NCBI GenBank assembly: GCA_001464355.1
Contig: LNEU01000019.1
Span: 1 to 64,000, forward strand
Direction: 5' to 3'
Source of the DNA: Burkholderiales bacterium Ga0077544
Lineage (GTDB): Bacteria > Pseudomonadota > Gammaproteobacteria > Burkholderiales > Burkholderiaceae_D
Length of the DNA stretch: 64,000 bases
Below are positions 55,474 through 64,000 of this stretch, in pieces (positions within the stretch are counted from its first letter, which is position 1; every line of letters starts with the position of its first letter). Position numbers and translations under genes: made by a program. Below the pieces are notes generated by a model. The model saw nothing but the letters and a program-made list of their open reading frames with translations. It made no database searches and was not told where the DNA came from.

Positions 55474-56634
55474 TTATTGACTTAAGCCGCGCGCATCTAT
55501 GTCCCACATATCTTCTACTTTATCGTTTCTGATACATACGTATTGGTCATAAAGATTGGCGGTCGGGTCGCAATGTCCAGGTATCAGTAACACTTGTTCA
55601 CCCAAGCGATCGCGGCTAAATGCACCGGCATTGTCGATAATTTTCAGCACGCCGTGCTCATCGTTGGCACGCACAAATTTCAATTCGTCGTTTTGCCCCG
55701 GCTTTAAAATTGGCAGGCCGGAATCGATCGCAACACCTTTCAAGCCTACATCGCACACAGCAAGATCGTCCTTCGCCGTACTCATGATGGTCGTTGCTAT
55801 GAACAGACTGTGACGTGGCATCGCACTACCGTTCCATTCGTTGGCACCGTAGTGGGCATCCATGAAGATGTAAGAGCCGGGCTGAATTTCCGTGAACACA
55901 CCGCTGGCAACGTCGAACTCTGCGGTACCGGTGCCGCTACCGGTGATAACCGGGCAGGCAACGCCGCGCGCAGAGAGAAATTGCGCATACGCGGCAACTT
56001 TTTCTGCAGATGCAGCCGCCGATGTACGCCGCAAATCCCAGGTTGCCAGATGCTGAATCCCACCATGGAATGCCTGCAGGCCACCAAAACGTAAAGCAGA
56101 GTGTTGCGCTATGCAATCCACCAGCGTTGCCAGTCCTTCCATCCTCGCGACTCCGCAACGGGCCTGCCCGATATCGACTTCCACCAATACCGTGATCATG
56201 ACGCCAGCTGCGCTGGCTGCTAATCCAAGCGCTTCGATTTGTGCGATGTGGTCGACACACAGACTTAACTTGACGTGGCGCGCCAGTTCAATCGCCATCG
56301 CGATTTTGGCGGGGCCGATAAATTCGTTGCTTATATATATGTCAGAAATTCCCGCCGCAGCAAAAGGATAGGCTTCACTTAATTTTTGGCAGCAAATGCC
56401 GATGGCACCGGCCGTGATCTGCTTTTGGGCAATAACACTCGATTTATGGGCCTTGGCATGCGGTCTGAGTGCAACTCCGTGCAGCTTTGCCATTTCAGCC
56501 ATACGCGCAATATTGTGTTCAAAAGCGTCCAACTCTATTAATAAGGCAGGCGTGCTGACCTGTGCCAGCGTATCTCCGAGCTTGGCAATCGGCGGCGGTT
56601 GTATCGAAAAGTGAGCTGTCATCGTGATTTCCAT
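55474..56634 (-). CDS. D-threonine aldolase / 3-hydroxyaspartate aldolase-like PLP enzyme (DSD1 family)
   Basis: The 386-residue enzyme has the alanine racemase-like PLP barrel. The PLP lysine region is RPHAKAHKS, and the metal-binding C-terminal motif is PGHCDPTANLYDQY (His and Asp). Such enzymes split D-threonine or D-3-hydroxyaspartate into glycine plus an aldehyde or glyoxylate, or dehydrate D-serine. The neighbourhood (transporter, glyoxylate-type aminotransferase, FAD oxidase) favours a 3-hydroxyaspartate-type role, but this is inference. The ATG at 56622 is an alternative start. Confidence 0.85.
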   Translation of the reverse strand: MEITMTAHFSIQPPPIAKLGDTLAQVSTPALLIELDAFEHNIARMAEMAKLHGVALRPHAKAHKSSVIAQKQITAGAIGICCQKLSEAYPFAAAGISDIYISNEFIGPAKIAMAIELARHVKLSLCVDHIAQIEALGLAASAAGVMITVLVEVDIGQARCGVARMEGLATLVDCIAQHSALRFGGLQAFHGGIQHLATWDLRRTSAAASAEKVAAYAQFLSARGVACPVITGSGTGTAEFDVASGVFTEIQPGSYIFMDAHYGANEWNGSAMPRHSLFIATTIMSTAKDDLAVCDVGLKGVAIDSGLPILKPGQNDELKFVRANDEHGVLKIIDNAGAFSRDRLGEQVLLIPGHCDPTANLYDQYVCIRNDKVEDMWDIDARGLSQ

Positions 56635-56912
56635 GGCATATCAATGGTTAGGAAAAAAGTTACCAAGATCAACAATTGACATTTATTTTAAAATGTATAT
56701 TGTATTCAATATTCTAAATGCATAATTTTTAGCGCGCATGATAAATTTTAGGAAATTTGATTGCGATGCAGTGTGTTGGTAGTTGGCGCTTTTACTACCC
56801 ATGCTTAATAACGCATTTGGAATGAATAAGTCCGGGAGGTCGCCACAGAGTCGCCCCCAAAAGCAGCAAATGATTAAAACCCGGTTCGACCCACTACAAC
56901 GGAGACAGCATC
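56635..56912. other. divergent control region of the aldolase and tctC genes
   Basis: The AT-rich gap contains the operator-like TTGTATTCAATATTC at 56700-56714. No gene is present. Divergent promoters are expected here. Confidence 0.5.
56700..56714 (+). promoter_or_regulatory. candidate GntR operator before tctC
   Basis: TTGTATTCAATATTC contains the palindrome ATTG-TATT-CAAT and matches TTGTATGCAATATCC at 61165 in 13 of 15 positions. It probably binds the FadR-type regulator encoded at 60153-60911. Confidence 0.55.
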
Positions 56913-57917
56913 ATGCAAAAAAAACTGATTGGCCAACCGATCAAGATCGGATTCGTCCTTGCCACCCTGTGCAGCGCCTTTAGTGCACATGCGTGGGAGC
57001 CTACCAAACCGGTTGAAATGGTTGTCCCGTTCAGCGCAGGGGGTGCTTCCGACCAGATGGCACGTTCGATTCAAGGCATTATTACCAAACATAACCTGAT
57101 GAAGCAGCCCTTCATCGTCAGCAACAAGTCCGGTGCCAGCGGCGCAGAAGGCTTGCTCGATCTGAAAGCATCGCGCGGGAATCCGAACAAAATCATTGTG
57201 GCGTCTTCGTCGATTTACACCACGCCACTCGCAACCGGCCTGCCATTCAATTGGCGTGATCTGACGCCGATCGCGATGATTGCACAGGATGCTTTTGTGC
57301 TGTGGACCAATACAGAAGCCGGCTACAAAAAACCACTGGACTACATCGCAGCTGCAAAGGCCAAGCCAGAAACTTTCAAAATGGGTGGTACCAGCTCCAA
57401 ACGTGAAGATCACATGATCACCACGATGATCGAGAAAGCCACTGGTGCGAAGTTCCTCTACATTCCGTACAAGGGCGGTGGTGAAGCAGCGACACAACTC
57501 TCGGGCAAACATATCGATTCGGACACCAATAATCCATCCGAATCGGTTTCGCAATGGCGCGCCGGACAGCATCAGGCGCTGTGCGTATTCCAGGACAAAC
57601 GCATCAACTACACTGCCAAGGTAACGGACACGATGGCGTGGTCCGACATCCCGACCTGCAAGGAAAGCGGTCTGAATGTCAGTTATCAGATGCTGCGTAT
57701 TTTCATGATGCCGGGCGGTGTTAAACCGGATGAACAAAAGTTTTACGTCGATCTGTTCAAAAAGGTTGTCGAAACACCGGAATGGAAAACCTACCTCGAG
57801 AAAAATGCGTTACAACCGGAGTTTGTTACTGGTGCACCCCTCGATGCATTCCTCGCAAAAGATGAACAGGCTCATCGCGAAATCATGAAGGCGGCAGGTT
57901 TCGTCGTTACGAAATAG
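56913..57917 (+). CDS. tctC: tripartite tricarboxylate transporter binding protein (TctC/Bug family)
   Basis: The 334-residue protein has a signal peptide (KIGFVLATLCSAFSAHA, cut before WEPTK) and the Bug-family pattern: PVEMVVPFSAGGASDQMAR, NKSGASGAEGLLDLK, PYKGGGEAATQL. Bug proteins trap carboxylates through a water-mediated pocket. It is the first gene of the tctC-tctB-tctA operon. Good GGAG in front of the start. Ligand cannot be read from the sequence. Confidence 0.92.
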   Translation: MQKKLIGQPIKIGFVLATLCSAFSAHAWEPTKPVEMVVPFSAGGASDQMARSIQGIITKHNLMKQPFIVSNKSGASGAEGLLDLKASRGNPNKIIVASSSIYTTPLATGLPFNWRDLTPIAMIAQDAFVLWTNTEAGYKKPLDYIAAAKAKPETFKMGGTSSKREDHMITTMIEKATGAKFLYIPYKGGGEAATQLSGKHIDSDTNNPSESVSQWRAGQHQALCVFQDKRINYTAKVTDTMAWSDIPTCKESGLNVSYQMLRIFMMPGGVKPDEQKFYVDLFKKVVETPEWKTYLEKNALQPEFVTGAPLDAFLAKDEQAHREIMKAAGFVVTK

Positions 57918-58028
57918 ACGAACGTCATCCGCTGACACCCATGAGGATTCAGTGACGTCGGCCCTTTTGCAAGTTCACACGAGTGGCCGACGCTCACTGC
58001 ATCAACAATTAATTTACGGGTAATCAAT

Positions 58029-58550
58029 ATGAATAATTCAGAACCACTTATCGAAGAAGTGCGTGAGCATTCGCCCGCAGTCTTCTCTATCCGTACGGCA
58101 GAAATCGCAGTTGCCATCGCGCTTGCTCTAGGATCCATGATTCTCATCTGGGATAACTACAAACTCGGTGCAGGTTGGGGTCCATACGGTCCCGAAGCAG
58201 GTTATTTCCCAATACGTCTTGCGGCCGTCGTTTTAATTGCAAGCATCGTCGTGTTCATTCACGCCATCCGCGATAACGATCGAACGCCTTTTATCGAAGT
58301 CGCACAAGCCAAGCTGGTTGCCGTCATTCTGTTGCCGCTGCTGTTCTTCGTGTTCACCATCGCTTATCTCGGTATCTATGTTGCGTCCACCCTTTTCATC
58401 GCGGCCTTCATGATCTTCCTCGGCAAATTTCCGATATGGAAAGCGGCGCTGGTATCGATTTGTCTGATGGGATTTTTCTTCTTCATTTTTGAAATTCAGT
58501 TCATGGTGCCCTTGCCAAAAGGCCCACTGGAAAACTGGCTGGGCTACTAA
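58029..58550 (+). CDS. tctB: tripartite tricarboxylate transporter small membrane subunit TctB
   Basis: The 173-residue membrane protein has four hydrophobic helices (AEIAVAIALALGSMILIW first) and the TctB pattern GWGPYGPEAGYFPIRLA. It forms the permease with TctA. It ends eight bases before tctA. Confidence 0.88.
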   Translation: MNNSEPLIEEVREHSPAVFSIRTAEIAVAIALALGSMILIWDNYKLGAGWGPYGPEAGYFPIRLAAVVLIASIVVFIHAIRDNDRTPFIEVAQAKLVAVILLPLLFFVFTIAYLGIYVASTLFIAAFMIFLGKFPIWKAALVSICLMGFFFFIFEIQFMVPLPKGPLENWLGY

Positions 58551-58558
58551 GGGCAATC

Positions 58559-60070
58559 ATGGACGAACTTAATTCACTCATGCAGGGCTTCGGCCACGTA
58601 CTCAGTTGGCAAAATACCGGCCTGATGCTGCTCGGGATTCTTCTCGGTATCGTGGTCGGTGTGTTGCCTGGTCTCGGTGGACCGAATGGCGTTGCGATTC
58701 TGCTGCCGTTGACGTTTTCAATGAACCCGACCTCGGCAATTATTCTGTTGTCGTGTATTTATTGGGGCGCATTGTTCGGTGGTGCGATCACTTCGATCTT
58801 GTTTAATATTCCTGGAGAGGCGTGGTCGGTTGCGACAACTTTCGACGGCTACCCGATGGCGCAACAGGGGCGAGCGGGGCAGGCGCTCACCAGTGCATTT
58901 ACCGGTTCGTGTATAGGTGCGCTGTTTGGCGTTGTGATCATTACCTTCCTCGCACCATTGGTTGCAAAGTTTGCATTGCGCTTCGGGCCTCCAGAATTTT
59001 TCGCTGTCTACTTCCTGACCTTTTGCAGCTTCATCGGTATGGGCAAGGAGCCGAAAGCGAAGATCATCATCTCGATGTGCGCCGGCTTTTTGCTGGCAGC
59101 GGTTGGCATGGATACGATTTCCGGCCAGTTGCGTATGACGTTCGACTTCCCTGAACTGCTGCGTGGCTTCGATTTCCTGGTTGCGGTGATTGGTTTGTTC
59201 GGCGTCAGCGAAATCTTGCTCACGATGGAAGAAGGTCTGGCTTTCAAAGGCAAGAAAGCAGCGATCGATCTGAAAGTTGTTTTCAAAACCTGGGCTTCAT
59301 TGCCGAAGTACTGGATGACCCTGCTGCGCTCATCCATTATCGGATGCTGGCTCGGCATTACGCCCGGTGGCGCTGTGGCCGCTTCATTCATGGGATATGG
59401 CATGGCGAAGAAGTTTTCGCGCACGCCGGATGAATTTGGCAAAGGCGCAATCGAAGGCGTGCTTGCACCAGAGACTGCAGCGCATGCCGCAGGCACCAGT
59501 GCATTGCTGCCTATGCTGGCACTTGGTATTCCCGGTTCTGCTACTGCGGCAGTCTTGCTTGGCGGTTTGATGATCTGGGGCTTGCAACCTGGCCCTATGC
59601 TATTCGTCGAACAGAAGGAGTTTGTATGGAGCCTGATTGCCAGCATGTACCTCGGTAACATCGCTGGGTTGTTAGTGGTGCTGTCGACAGTGCCATTGTT
59701 CGCTGCGATTCTGCGGATTCCATTCTCGATCATCGCACCAGCTATCATGGTGATTTGCGCGATCGGCGCATACACCGTGCACAGTGCGATCTTCGATATC
59801 TGGCAGATGGTGGTGTTTGGTGTAATCGGCTACATCTTCAAAAAACTCAGCTATCCATTGGCACCACTGGTGCTTGCCTTGGTACTGGGCGATAGAGCGG
59901 AAGATGCCTTCCGTCAAACCATGGTTGGCTCCAAAGGTGCGCTCGGCGTATTCTGGAGCGGTGGTCTGGTTGGCACCATCATGACGCTGGCGATGATCGC
60001 CTTGCTGTGGCCATTGGTAAGCAGTCTGATTGCACGCTTGCGCACTCGCGAACCGGTGCTGGCTGTCTGA
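58559..60070 (+). CDS. tctA: tripartite tricarboxylate transporter large membrane subunit TctA
   Basis: The 503-residue permease has 10-12 helices with the TctA signatures GVLPGLGGPNGVAILLPLTF, the glycine-rich GALFGGAITSILFNIPGEAWS, and GITPGGAVAASFMGYGMAK. It carries out the Na+- or proton-coupled import with TctB and TctC. The end is followed by a strong terminator shared with the regulator gene. The start has AGGG ahead. Confidence 0.95.
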   Translation: MDELNSLMQGFGHVLSWQNTGLMLLGILLGIVVGVLPGLGGPNGVAILLPLTFSMNPTSAIILLSCIYWGALFGGAITSILFNIPGEAWSVATTFDGYPMAQQGRAGQALTSAFTGSCIGALFGVVIITFLAPLVAKFALRFGPPEFFAVYFLTFCSFIGMGKEPKAKIIISMCAGFLLAAVGMDTISGQLRMTFDFPELLRGFDFLVAVIGLFGVSEILLTMEEGLAFKGKKAAIDLKVVFKTWASLPKYWMTLLRSSIIGCWLGITPGGAVAASFMGYGMAKKFSRTPDEFGKGAIEGVLAPETAAHAAGTSALLPMLALGIPGSATAAVLLGGLMIWGLQPGPMLFVEQKEFVWSLIASMYLGNIAGLLVVLSTVPLFAAILRIPFSIIAPAIMVICAIGAYTVHSAIFDIWQMVVFGVIGYIFKKLSYPLAPLVLALVLGDRAEDAFRQTMVGSKGALGVFWSGGLVGTIMTLAMIALLWPLVSSLIARLRTREPVLAV

Positions 60071-60091
60071 TGCAAGAGGTCAAACGAAGCA

Positions 60092-60127
60092 TAAAAAAAG
60101 CCTGGAGCGTGCTCCAGGCTTTTTTTA
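60092..60127. terminator. bidirectional terminator between tctA and the GntR gene
   Basis: AAAAAAAGCCTGGAGC and GCTCCAGGCTTTTTTT flank a two-base loop. It serves two convergent genes. Confidence 0.92.
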
Positions 60128-60152
60128 TTGCAATCGCACGTTGCCGAATTTT

Positions 60153-60911
60153 TTATTTGACCGACGCCTTTGATTTTGCAGGAGTGGCCGCTGCAACTGC
60201 GCTCGCTGTGGCCGATTCGCGTAAATCTGACATGACCGAATCACGTTTATCCAGCAAATGCTGACGCAGTATATTTGCCAGGCGTTTGCCATCACGAGTT
60301 TCCAGCGCCTTGATCATTTCGTCATGTTCGCCAATCGCGCGATCCCATTTCTCTTCCTTGAAATTGGATTTGAAACGTAATGCCAGCAAACGGCGATTTA
60401 ATGAAAGATAAATTTGGCGCAACATCGTATTACGTGCCGCCTCATTGATCTTGTTATGGATTGTTTGATTGCGACTGTAATAGCCGGGCAAATCGTTTTG
60501 CGAACGGCACACGATCATCGCATCATGCAGCATCTTGATGTCTGCAATTTCTGCTGGCGAGATACGTTCGGCAGCCAGCTCGCCGGACAATGCTTCCAGG
60601 CCGCTCATGACTTCAAAGGCTTCCCATATCTCGGTGTCGCTCATCTTCGATACAAAGGCACCGCGATTCGGCGCAATTTCAATCAAGCCTTCGGATGCAA
60701 GAACCTTCATCGCCTCGCGCAAAGGCGTGCGCGAAATCCCCAGCCGTTCACACACTTCGCGCTCGTTGAGTTTAGTACCGGGAGCCAACACACCTTCAAT
60801 GATCAGGTTTTGCAAATGCTCGACAACTACATCGTGCAAGCGCTGTCGTTCCATGCGCGGAAGGTCGGGGGCGTTGTTCGTCTGTTCGTTGATGTTGAAT
60901 GTATTTTGCAT
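60153..60911 (-). CDS. GntR-family regulator, FadR/FCD subgroup
   Basis: The 252-residue protein has an N-terminal winged helix (GTKLNEREVCERLGISRTPLREAMKVLASEG, about residues 40-80) and an FCD effector domain with metal-binding His residues (HNKINEAARNTMLRQIY, GEHDEMIKAL). The ribosome binding site is GGAA. It is divergent from the aminotransferase gene at 61210 and convergent with tctA. It is the likely local regulator of the catabolic cluster; members of this group often respond to a small carboxylate. The C-terminal tail is Ala/Thr-rich. Confidence 0.9.
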   Translation of the reverse strand: MQNTFNINEQTNNAPDLPRMERQRLHDVVVEHLQNLIIEGVLAPGTKLNEREVCERLGISRTPLREAMKVLASEGLIEIAPNRGAFVSKMSDTEIWEAFEVMSGLEALSGELAAERISPAEIADIKMLHDAMIVCRSQNDLPGYYSRNQTIHNKINEAARNTMLRQIYLSLNRRLLALRFKSNFKEEKWDRAIGEHDEMIKALETRDGKRLANILRQHLLDKRDSVMSDLRESATASAVAAATPAKSKASVK

Positions 60912-60983
60912 ACTAATTCCGAGAGGTAATGCCTTATTTTAATCGAATTGTGCCTTCCTGACTGCGTTAGCAGAAGCCTGGCT

Positions 60984-60997
60984 CATATGGAATACAA
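60984..60997 (-). promoter_or_regulatory. candidate GntR operator before the gntR gene
   Basis: On the minus strand TTGTATTCCATATG matches the operator-like element at 56700 in 11 or so of 14 positions. It may give autoregulation. Confidence 0.4.
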
Positions 60998-61164
60998 CAA
61001 CTAAACCCCGGTCTGAAGCGAAGTTTATCTGGGGATTCTTTATTGGGGCCGAAGAAGATGCGTATGCATCACAAGACTTCAGTTACTACTCGGATGCCAA
61101 ATTCAAAATGTCACACAAAACTCCCAATTCGCTTTACTAATCAAATTCCACTTGCTATAGTATT

Positions 61165-61179
61165 TTGTATGCAATATCC
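61165..61179 (+). promoter_or_regulatory. candidate GntR operator before the aminotransferase gene
   Basis: TTGTATGCAATATCC contains TTG-TATG-CAA symmetry and matches the element at 56700-56714 in 13 of 15 bases. It lies 31 bases before the start codon. A related AGTATGCAAAATAC overlaps the gntR start codon at about 60901-60914. Confidence 0.55.
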
Positions 61180-61209
61180 AATTATTGGAATTCTCTCACG
61201 GAGATTTAA

Positions 61210-62427
61210 ATGATCAAACTAGACTTTCATCCAGCCGGCCGTCACTTTCTACAAATCCCCGGGCCTAGCCCTGTGCCGGATCGCATCCTGCGTGCGATGA
61301 GTTATCCGACCATCGACCATCGCGGCCCGGAATTCGCTGCGCTCGGTTTGAAAGTCTTGTCAGGCATACAGAAAATCTTCAAAACCACGCAACCGGTCAT
61401 CATCTATCCAGCGTCCGGCACTGGTGCCTGGGAAGCAGCGCTGGCCAACACCCTCAGTCCGGGCGACACCGTGCTGATGTACGAGACAGGGCACTTCGCA
61501 ACACTGTGGAAAAAAATGGCAGAAGCACTCGGCCTTAAGCCTGAGTTCATTGGGCTGCCTGGTATAGAAGGTTGGCGTCGCGGCGTTCAAGCCGATGCCA
61601 TCGAAGCGCGTCTGCGTGCCGATACAGCTCATGTCATCAAAGCGGTGTGCGTCGTACATAACGAAACCTCGACTGGCGTTACTTCCAATATCGCCGCTGT
61701 GCGCAAAGCTATCGATGCAGCCGGTCACCCGGCATTGCTGCTGGTGGACACAATTTCCGGTTTGGCATCTGCTGAATATCGTCATGATGAATGGGGCGTC
61801 GACGTCACCGTATCGGGTTCACAAAAAGGCTTGATGCTGCCACCTGGCATCAGCTTCAATGCAGTTTCCACAAAGGCCATCGCCGCCAGCAAGACAGCCA
61901 AACTGCCGCGCGCATTCTGGGCGTGGGACGAAATCATCGAGATGAACAAAACCGGTTACTGGCCATACACGCCGAATACCAATCTGCTCTATGGCTTGTC
62001 CGAGGCACTAGACATGATTCTGGATGAAGGTCTGGACAATACATTCGCGCGTCATCAACGTCTGGCTGCTGCATGCCGTATCGCGGTCAAGGCATGGGGA
62101 CTGGAAGTGCAATGCGCAGATCCCGACGTTTTCTCACCGGTACTGACAGGCGTCATGACGCCGGAAGGCATAGATGCCGATGTCGTGCGCAAAACAATCT
62201 ACGAGCGATTCAATATGTCGCTAGGCACCGGCCTTGGCAAGATGAAAGGTCGCATGTTCCGCATCGGTCATCTGGGTGAAGCGAACGACTTGACCTTGAT
62301 GGCGACTCTGGCTGGCGTCGAGATGGGTCTGAAGCTTTCCGGCATTACGATCAAGGCTAGCGGCGTCACTGCAGCGATGGATTATTTGTCGAATCAAAAA
62401 ATCCCTGCATTGAAAATCGCTGCCTGA
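61210..62427 (+). CDS. class V aminotransferase, serine/alanine-glyoxylate type
   Basis: The 405-residue PLP enzyme resembles serine-glyoxylate aminotransferase (SgaA) with the blocks PGPSPVPDRILRAM, PASGTGAWEAALANTL, VVHNETSTGVTSNIAAVRKA and the PLP lysine in SGSQKGLMLPPG, then GYWPYTPNTNLLYGL and RIGHLGEANDL. It would transfer an amino group to glyoxylate, forming glycine. A good GGAG precedes the start. Together with the aldolase at 55.5 kb it suggests handling of glyoxylate; the amino donor is unknown. Confidence 0.9.
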   Translation: MIKLDFHPAGRHFLQIPGPSPVPDRILRAMSYPTIDHRGPEFAALGLKVLSGIQKIFKTTQPVIIYPASGTGAWEAALANTLSPGDTVLMYETGHFATLWKKMAEALGLKPEFIGLPGIEGWRRGVQADAIEARLRADTAHVIKAVCVVHNETSTGVTSNIAAVRKAIDAAGHPALLLVDTISGLASAEYRHDEWGVDVTVSGSQKGLMLPPGISFNAVSTKAIAASKTAKLPRAFWAWDEIIEMNKTGYWPYTPNTNLLYGLSEALDMILDEGLDNTFARHQRLAAACRIAVKAWGLEVQCADPDVFSPVLTGVMTPEGIDADVVRKTIYERFNMSLGTGLGKMKGRMFRIGHLGEANDLTLMATLAGVEMGLKLSGITIKASGVTAAMDYLSNQKIPALKIAA

Positions 62428-62550
62428 TAGCAAGTACTGAAACGCGTTGCCGGCACGGCTTGAATATTCGGCAGCCCGGCAACGCGATGCATCTGTATTC
62501 AGCATCCGTATTCAATGCGTTGCGCCCGCTTCCACAAGGAAAATATAGAC

Positions 62551-64000
62551 ATGCCCGTCCAGCCACTCCATTTCGTTCCGGTTAATCCGCTCGGCTTGTC
62601 TTCATCCAGCCCATTGGCCAGATTGCTGCACAAGGAATTGCGCGGCGATGTGCTGTTCAGCCAGGCTGACCGGGGTCGTTACGCAACGGATGCATCAATC
62701 TATCAAATCATGCCTATCGGCGTCGTGGTGCCGCGCGATCAGGATGACTTGTTGACGTGCCTGGATATCGCTCGTTCGGAGAAAGCACCGATACTCGCAC
62801 GTGGCGGCGGCACCAGCCAGTGCGGGCAAACGGTAGGTGAAGCGCTGGTCATCGATAACAGCAAATGGCTGAACAAGGTTATAGATTTTGATAAGGAAAA
62901 ACTGAGCATTACGGTCGAACCCGGCATGGTGCTCGATCATCTGAATGCATGGCTAAAGCCGCACGGCTTGTGGTTCCCTGTCGATGTATCGACCGCTGCA
63001 CAATGCACGATAGGTGGCATGACAGGTAACAATTCCTGCGGATCGCGTTCCATCGAATACGGCAATATGGTGCACAACGTTCTTGGTATCGATGCGGTAC
63101 TTGCTGACGGTACGCACGCCCGTTTCGAAACCTTGGAAAACATGGCGCAGAACGCGCGCGTGCAACAGATCGTGCAAGGTTTGCAGTACATCGCCACGCG
63201 CGAACGTGAAGAAATCATCGAACGCGTACCCAAGGTGTTGCGCCGCGTCGCCGGCTATAACATTGATTTATTCGATTGCCAGAATCCGCTTGCCTATACT
63301 GATGATGGCAGTGCCAATCTCGCACACATACTGGTCGGGTCGGAAGGCACGCTTGCGTACAGCCGCCAGATCACGCTGAAGCTGGCACCGCTACCTGCGG
63401 CTAAAGTTCTAGGCGTCATCAACTTCCCGACTTTCTATCAGGCGATGGACATGACGCAATACATCGTCAAGCTCAAGCCTACAGCGGTCGAGCTGGTTGA
63501 TCGCACGATGATCGATCTGTCGCTCAGCAATCCTGCATTCAGACCTGTCATCGAAAAAGCGTTGGTCGGTCAACCGCAGGCAATTCTACTGGTTGAATTT
63601 GCTGGTGACAGTAAAGCGGAGTTGGTTGAAAGACTGTCGGCATTATCTGATTTGATGAGCGATCTCGGCTTGCCGGGATCCGTCACGAATATGGTCGATG
63701 CCAACGAGCAGAAAGCATTGTGGGATGTACGCAAGGCCGGGCTCAACATCATGATGAGCATGAAGGGCGATGGCAAACCGGTTTCCTTCATTGAAGATTG
63801 CGCAGTACCGCTGGTACATCTGGCGGAATATACCGAGCGCCTGACAGAGGTCTTTCACAAATATCAAACCGAAGGTACCTGGTACGCACACGCTAGTGTC
63901 GGTACCTTGCACGTGCGGCCGATACTCGATATGCGGCGCAACGGTGCGGCCGACATGCGGGCGATTGCAGAAGAAGCATCAGCATTGGTGCGCGAATATA
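62551..64000 (+). CDS. FAD-linked oxidase/dehydrogenase, large GlpC-fused type, cut by window end
   Basis: The visible 483 residues hold the FAD-binding PCMH domain (IMPIGVVVPRDQDDLLTCLD, ARGGGTSQCGQTVGEALVID, GGMTGNNSCGSRSIEYGNM, HILVGSEGTLA) and the start of the FAD-oxidase C-terminal domain. This is the N-terminal part of the YdiJ/D-2-hydroxyglutarate or glycolate dehydrogenase-like family, often fused to an iron-sulfur domain further on. The ATG follows AAGGAAAA. It continues past the window. The substrate is probably a 2-hydroxy acid, which fits the nearby glyoxylate chemistry. Confidence 0.88.
   Translation, partial: MPVQPLHFVPVNPLGLSSSSPLARLLHKELRGDVLFSQADRGRYATDASIYQIMPIGVVVPRDQDDLLTCLDIARSEKAPILARGGGTSQCGQTVGEALVIDNSKWLNKVIDFDKEKLSITVEPGMVLDHLNAWLKPHGLWFPVDVSTAAQCTIGGMTGNNSCGSRSIEYGNMVHNVLGIDAVLADGTHARFETLENMAQNARVQQIVQGLQYIATREREEIIERVPKVLRRVAGYNIDLFDCQNPLAYTDDGSANLAHILVGSEGTLAYSRQITLKLAPLPAAKVLGVINFPTFYQAMDMTQYIVKLKPTAVELVDRTMIDLSLSNPAFRPVIEKALVGQPQAILLVEFAGDSKAELVERLSALSDLMSDLGLPGSVTNMVDANEQKALWDVRKAGLNIMMSMKGDGKPVSFIEDCAVPLVHLAEYTERLTEVFHKYQTEGTWYAHASVGTLHVRPILDMRRNGAADMRAIAEEASALVREY

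Larger units (their letters stand above)
60912..61209. other. divergent control region of gntR and the aminotransferase gene
   Basis: About 298 bases contain two operator-like elements (60984-60997 on minus, 61165-61179 on plus) and the palindrome CCAATTATTGG (61178-61188). No gene is present. Confidence 0.5.

Noticed and set aside
59008-59775. 255-codon minus-strand frame inside tctA
   Set aside because: It lies wholly within a confidently assigned gene and has no independent evidence.

Overview
The window reads as a continuous piece of a betaproteobacterial chromosome of moderate GC content. The gene order argH / algZ-algR / ppc / hemC-hemD-hemX-hemY / ppa, the polyhydroxybutyrate (PHB) genes, the Bug-type tripartite transporter and the protein family variants all point to Burkholderiales. 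The best guess is Oxalobacteraceae (Herminiimonas or Janthinobacterium-like). This placement comes from protein and synteny recognition without any database search.

Layout. 0-5.3 kb: the first codons of a YjgA-like gene, pmbA, and a TRAP transporter for an alpha-keto or carboxylic acid. Its binding-protein gene faces its two membrane genes instead of preceding them. 5.5-16.9 kb: argH, divergent from the AlgZ/AlgR-type two-component pair, then ppc, the late uroporphyrinogen operon hemC-hemD-hemX-hemY, and ppa. 17-30 kb: housekeeping genes, namely a Ser/Thr kinase, a FemAB-like acyltransferase, nadE, glnB, an Smr-domain protein, trxB, ftsK-lolA-rarA and serS. 29.9-31.9 kb: a large EAL-CBS-GGDEF protein. 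32.1-35.4 kb: a small accessory islet behind tRNA-Ser(CGA). It holds a probably frameshifted AT-rich gene, several orphan genes and a tandem of three look-alike small proteins. 35.5-36.9 kb: an MgtC/DUF4010 membrane protein. 37.2-42.7 kb: a type IV minor-pilin operon (pilV-pilW-pilX-pilY1-pilE-fimT). 42.7-44.5 kb: ribD and ribE, then about 1 kb without a gene.

45.4-55 kb is the most interesting region. It is a compact low-oxygen module: phaB, a bacteriohemerythrin and a phasin on the plus strand; ackA, a MaoC-Pta fusion and PHA synthase on the minus strand; a universal stress protein and a triple-BON protein on the plus strand; and an FNR/ANR regulator. The regulator carries all four cluster cysteines and the FNR-type recognition helix. 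Three perfect FNR boxes (TTGAT-N4-ATCAA) and one near-perfect box lie in front of these transcription units. In three or four cases a -10-like hexamer sits 21-22 bases beyond the box. I infer a locally encoded, self-contained FNR regulon that links PHB storage, acetate/ATP formation and oxygen or NO handling. It resembles the low-oxygen-activated (lxa) locus known from Burkholderia cenocepacia.

55.5-64 kb is a catabolic cluster: a D-threonine/3-hydroxyaspartate aldolase-like PLP enzyme, a TctCBA tripartite transporter, a FadR-type GntR regulator, a serine/alanine-glyoxylate-type aminotransferase and a large FAD-linked oxidase cut by the window end. Similar TTGTATnCAATAT elements in its promoter regions are candidate operators. 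The substrate is unknown; a compound yielding glyoxylate and an amino acid would fit.
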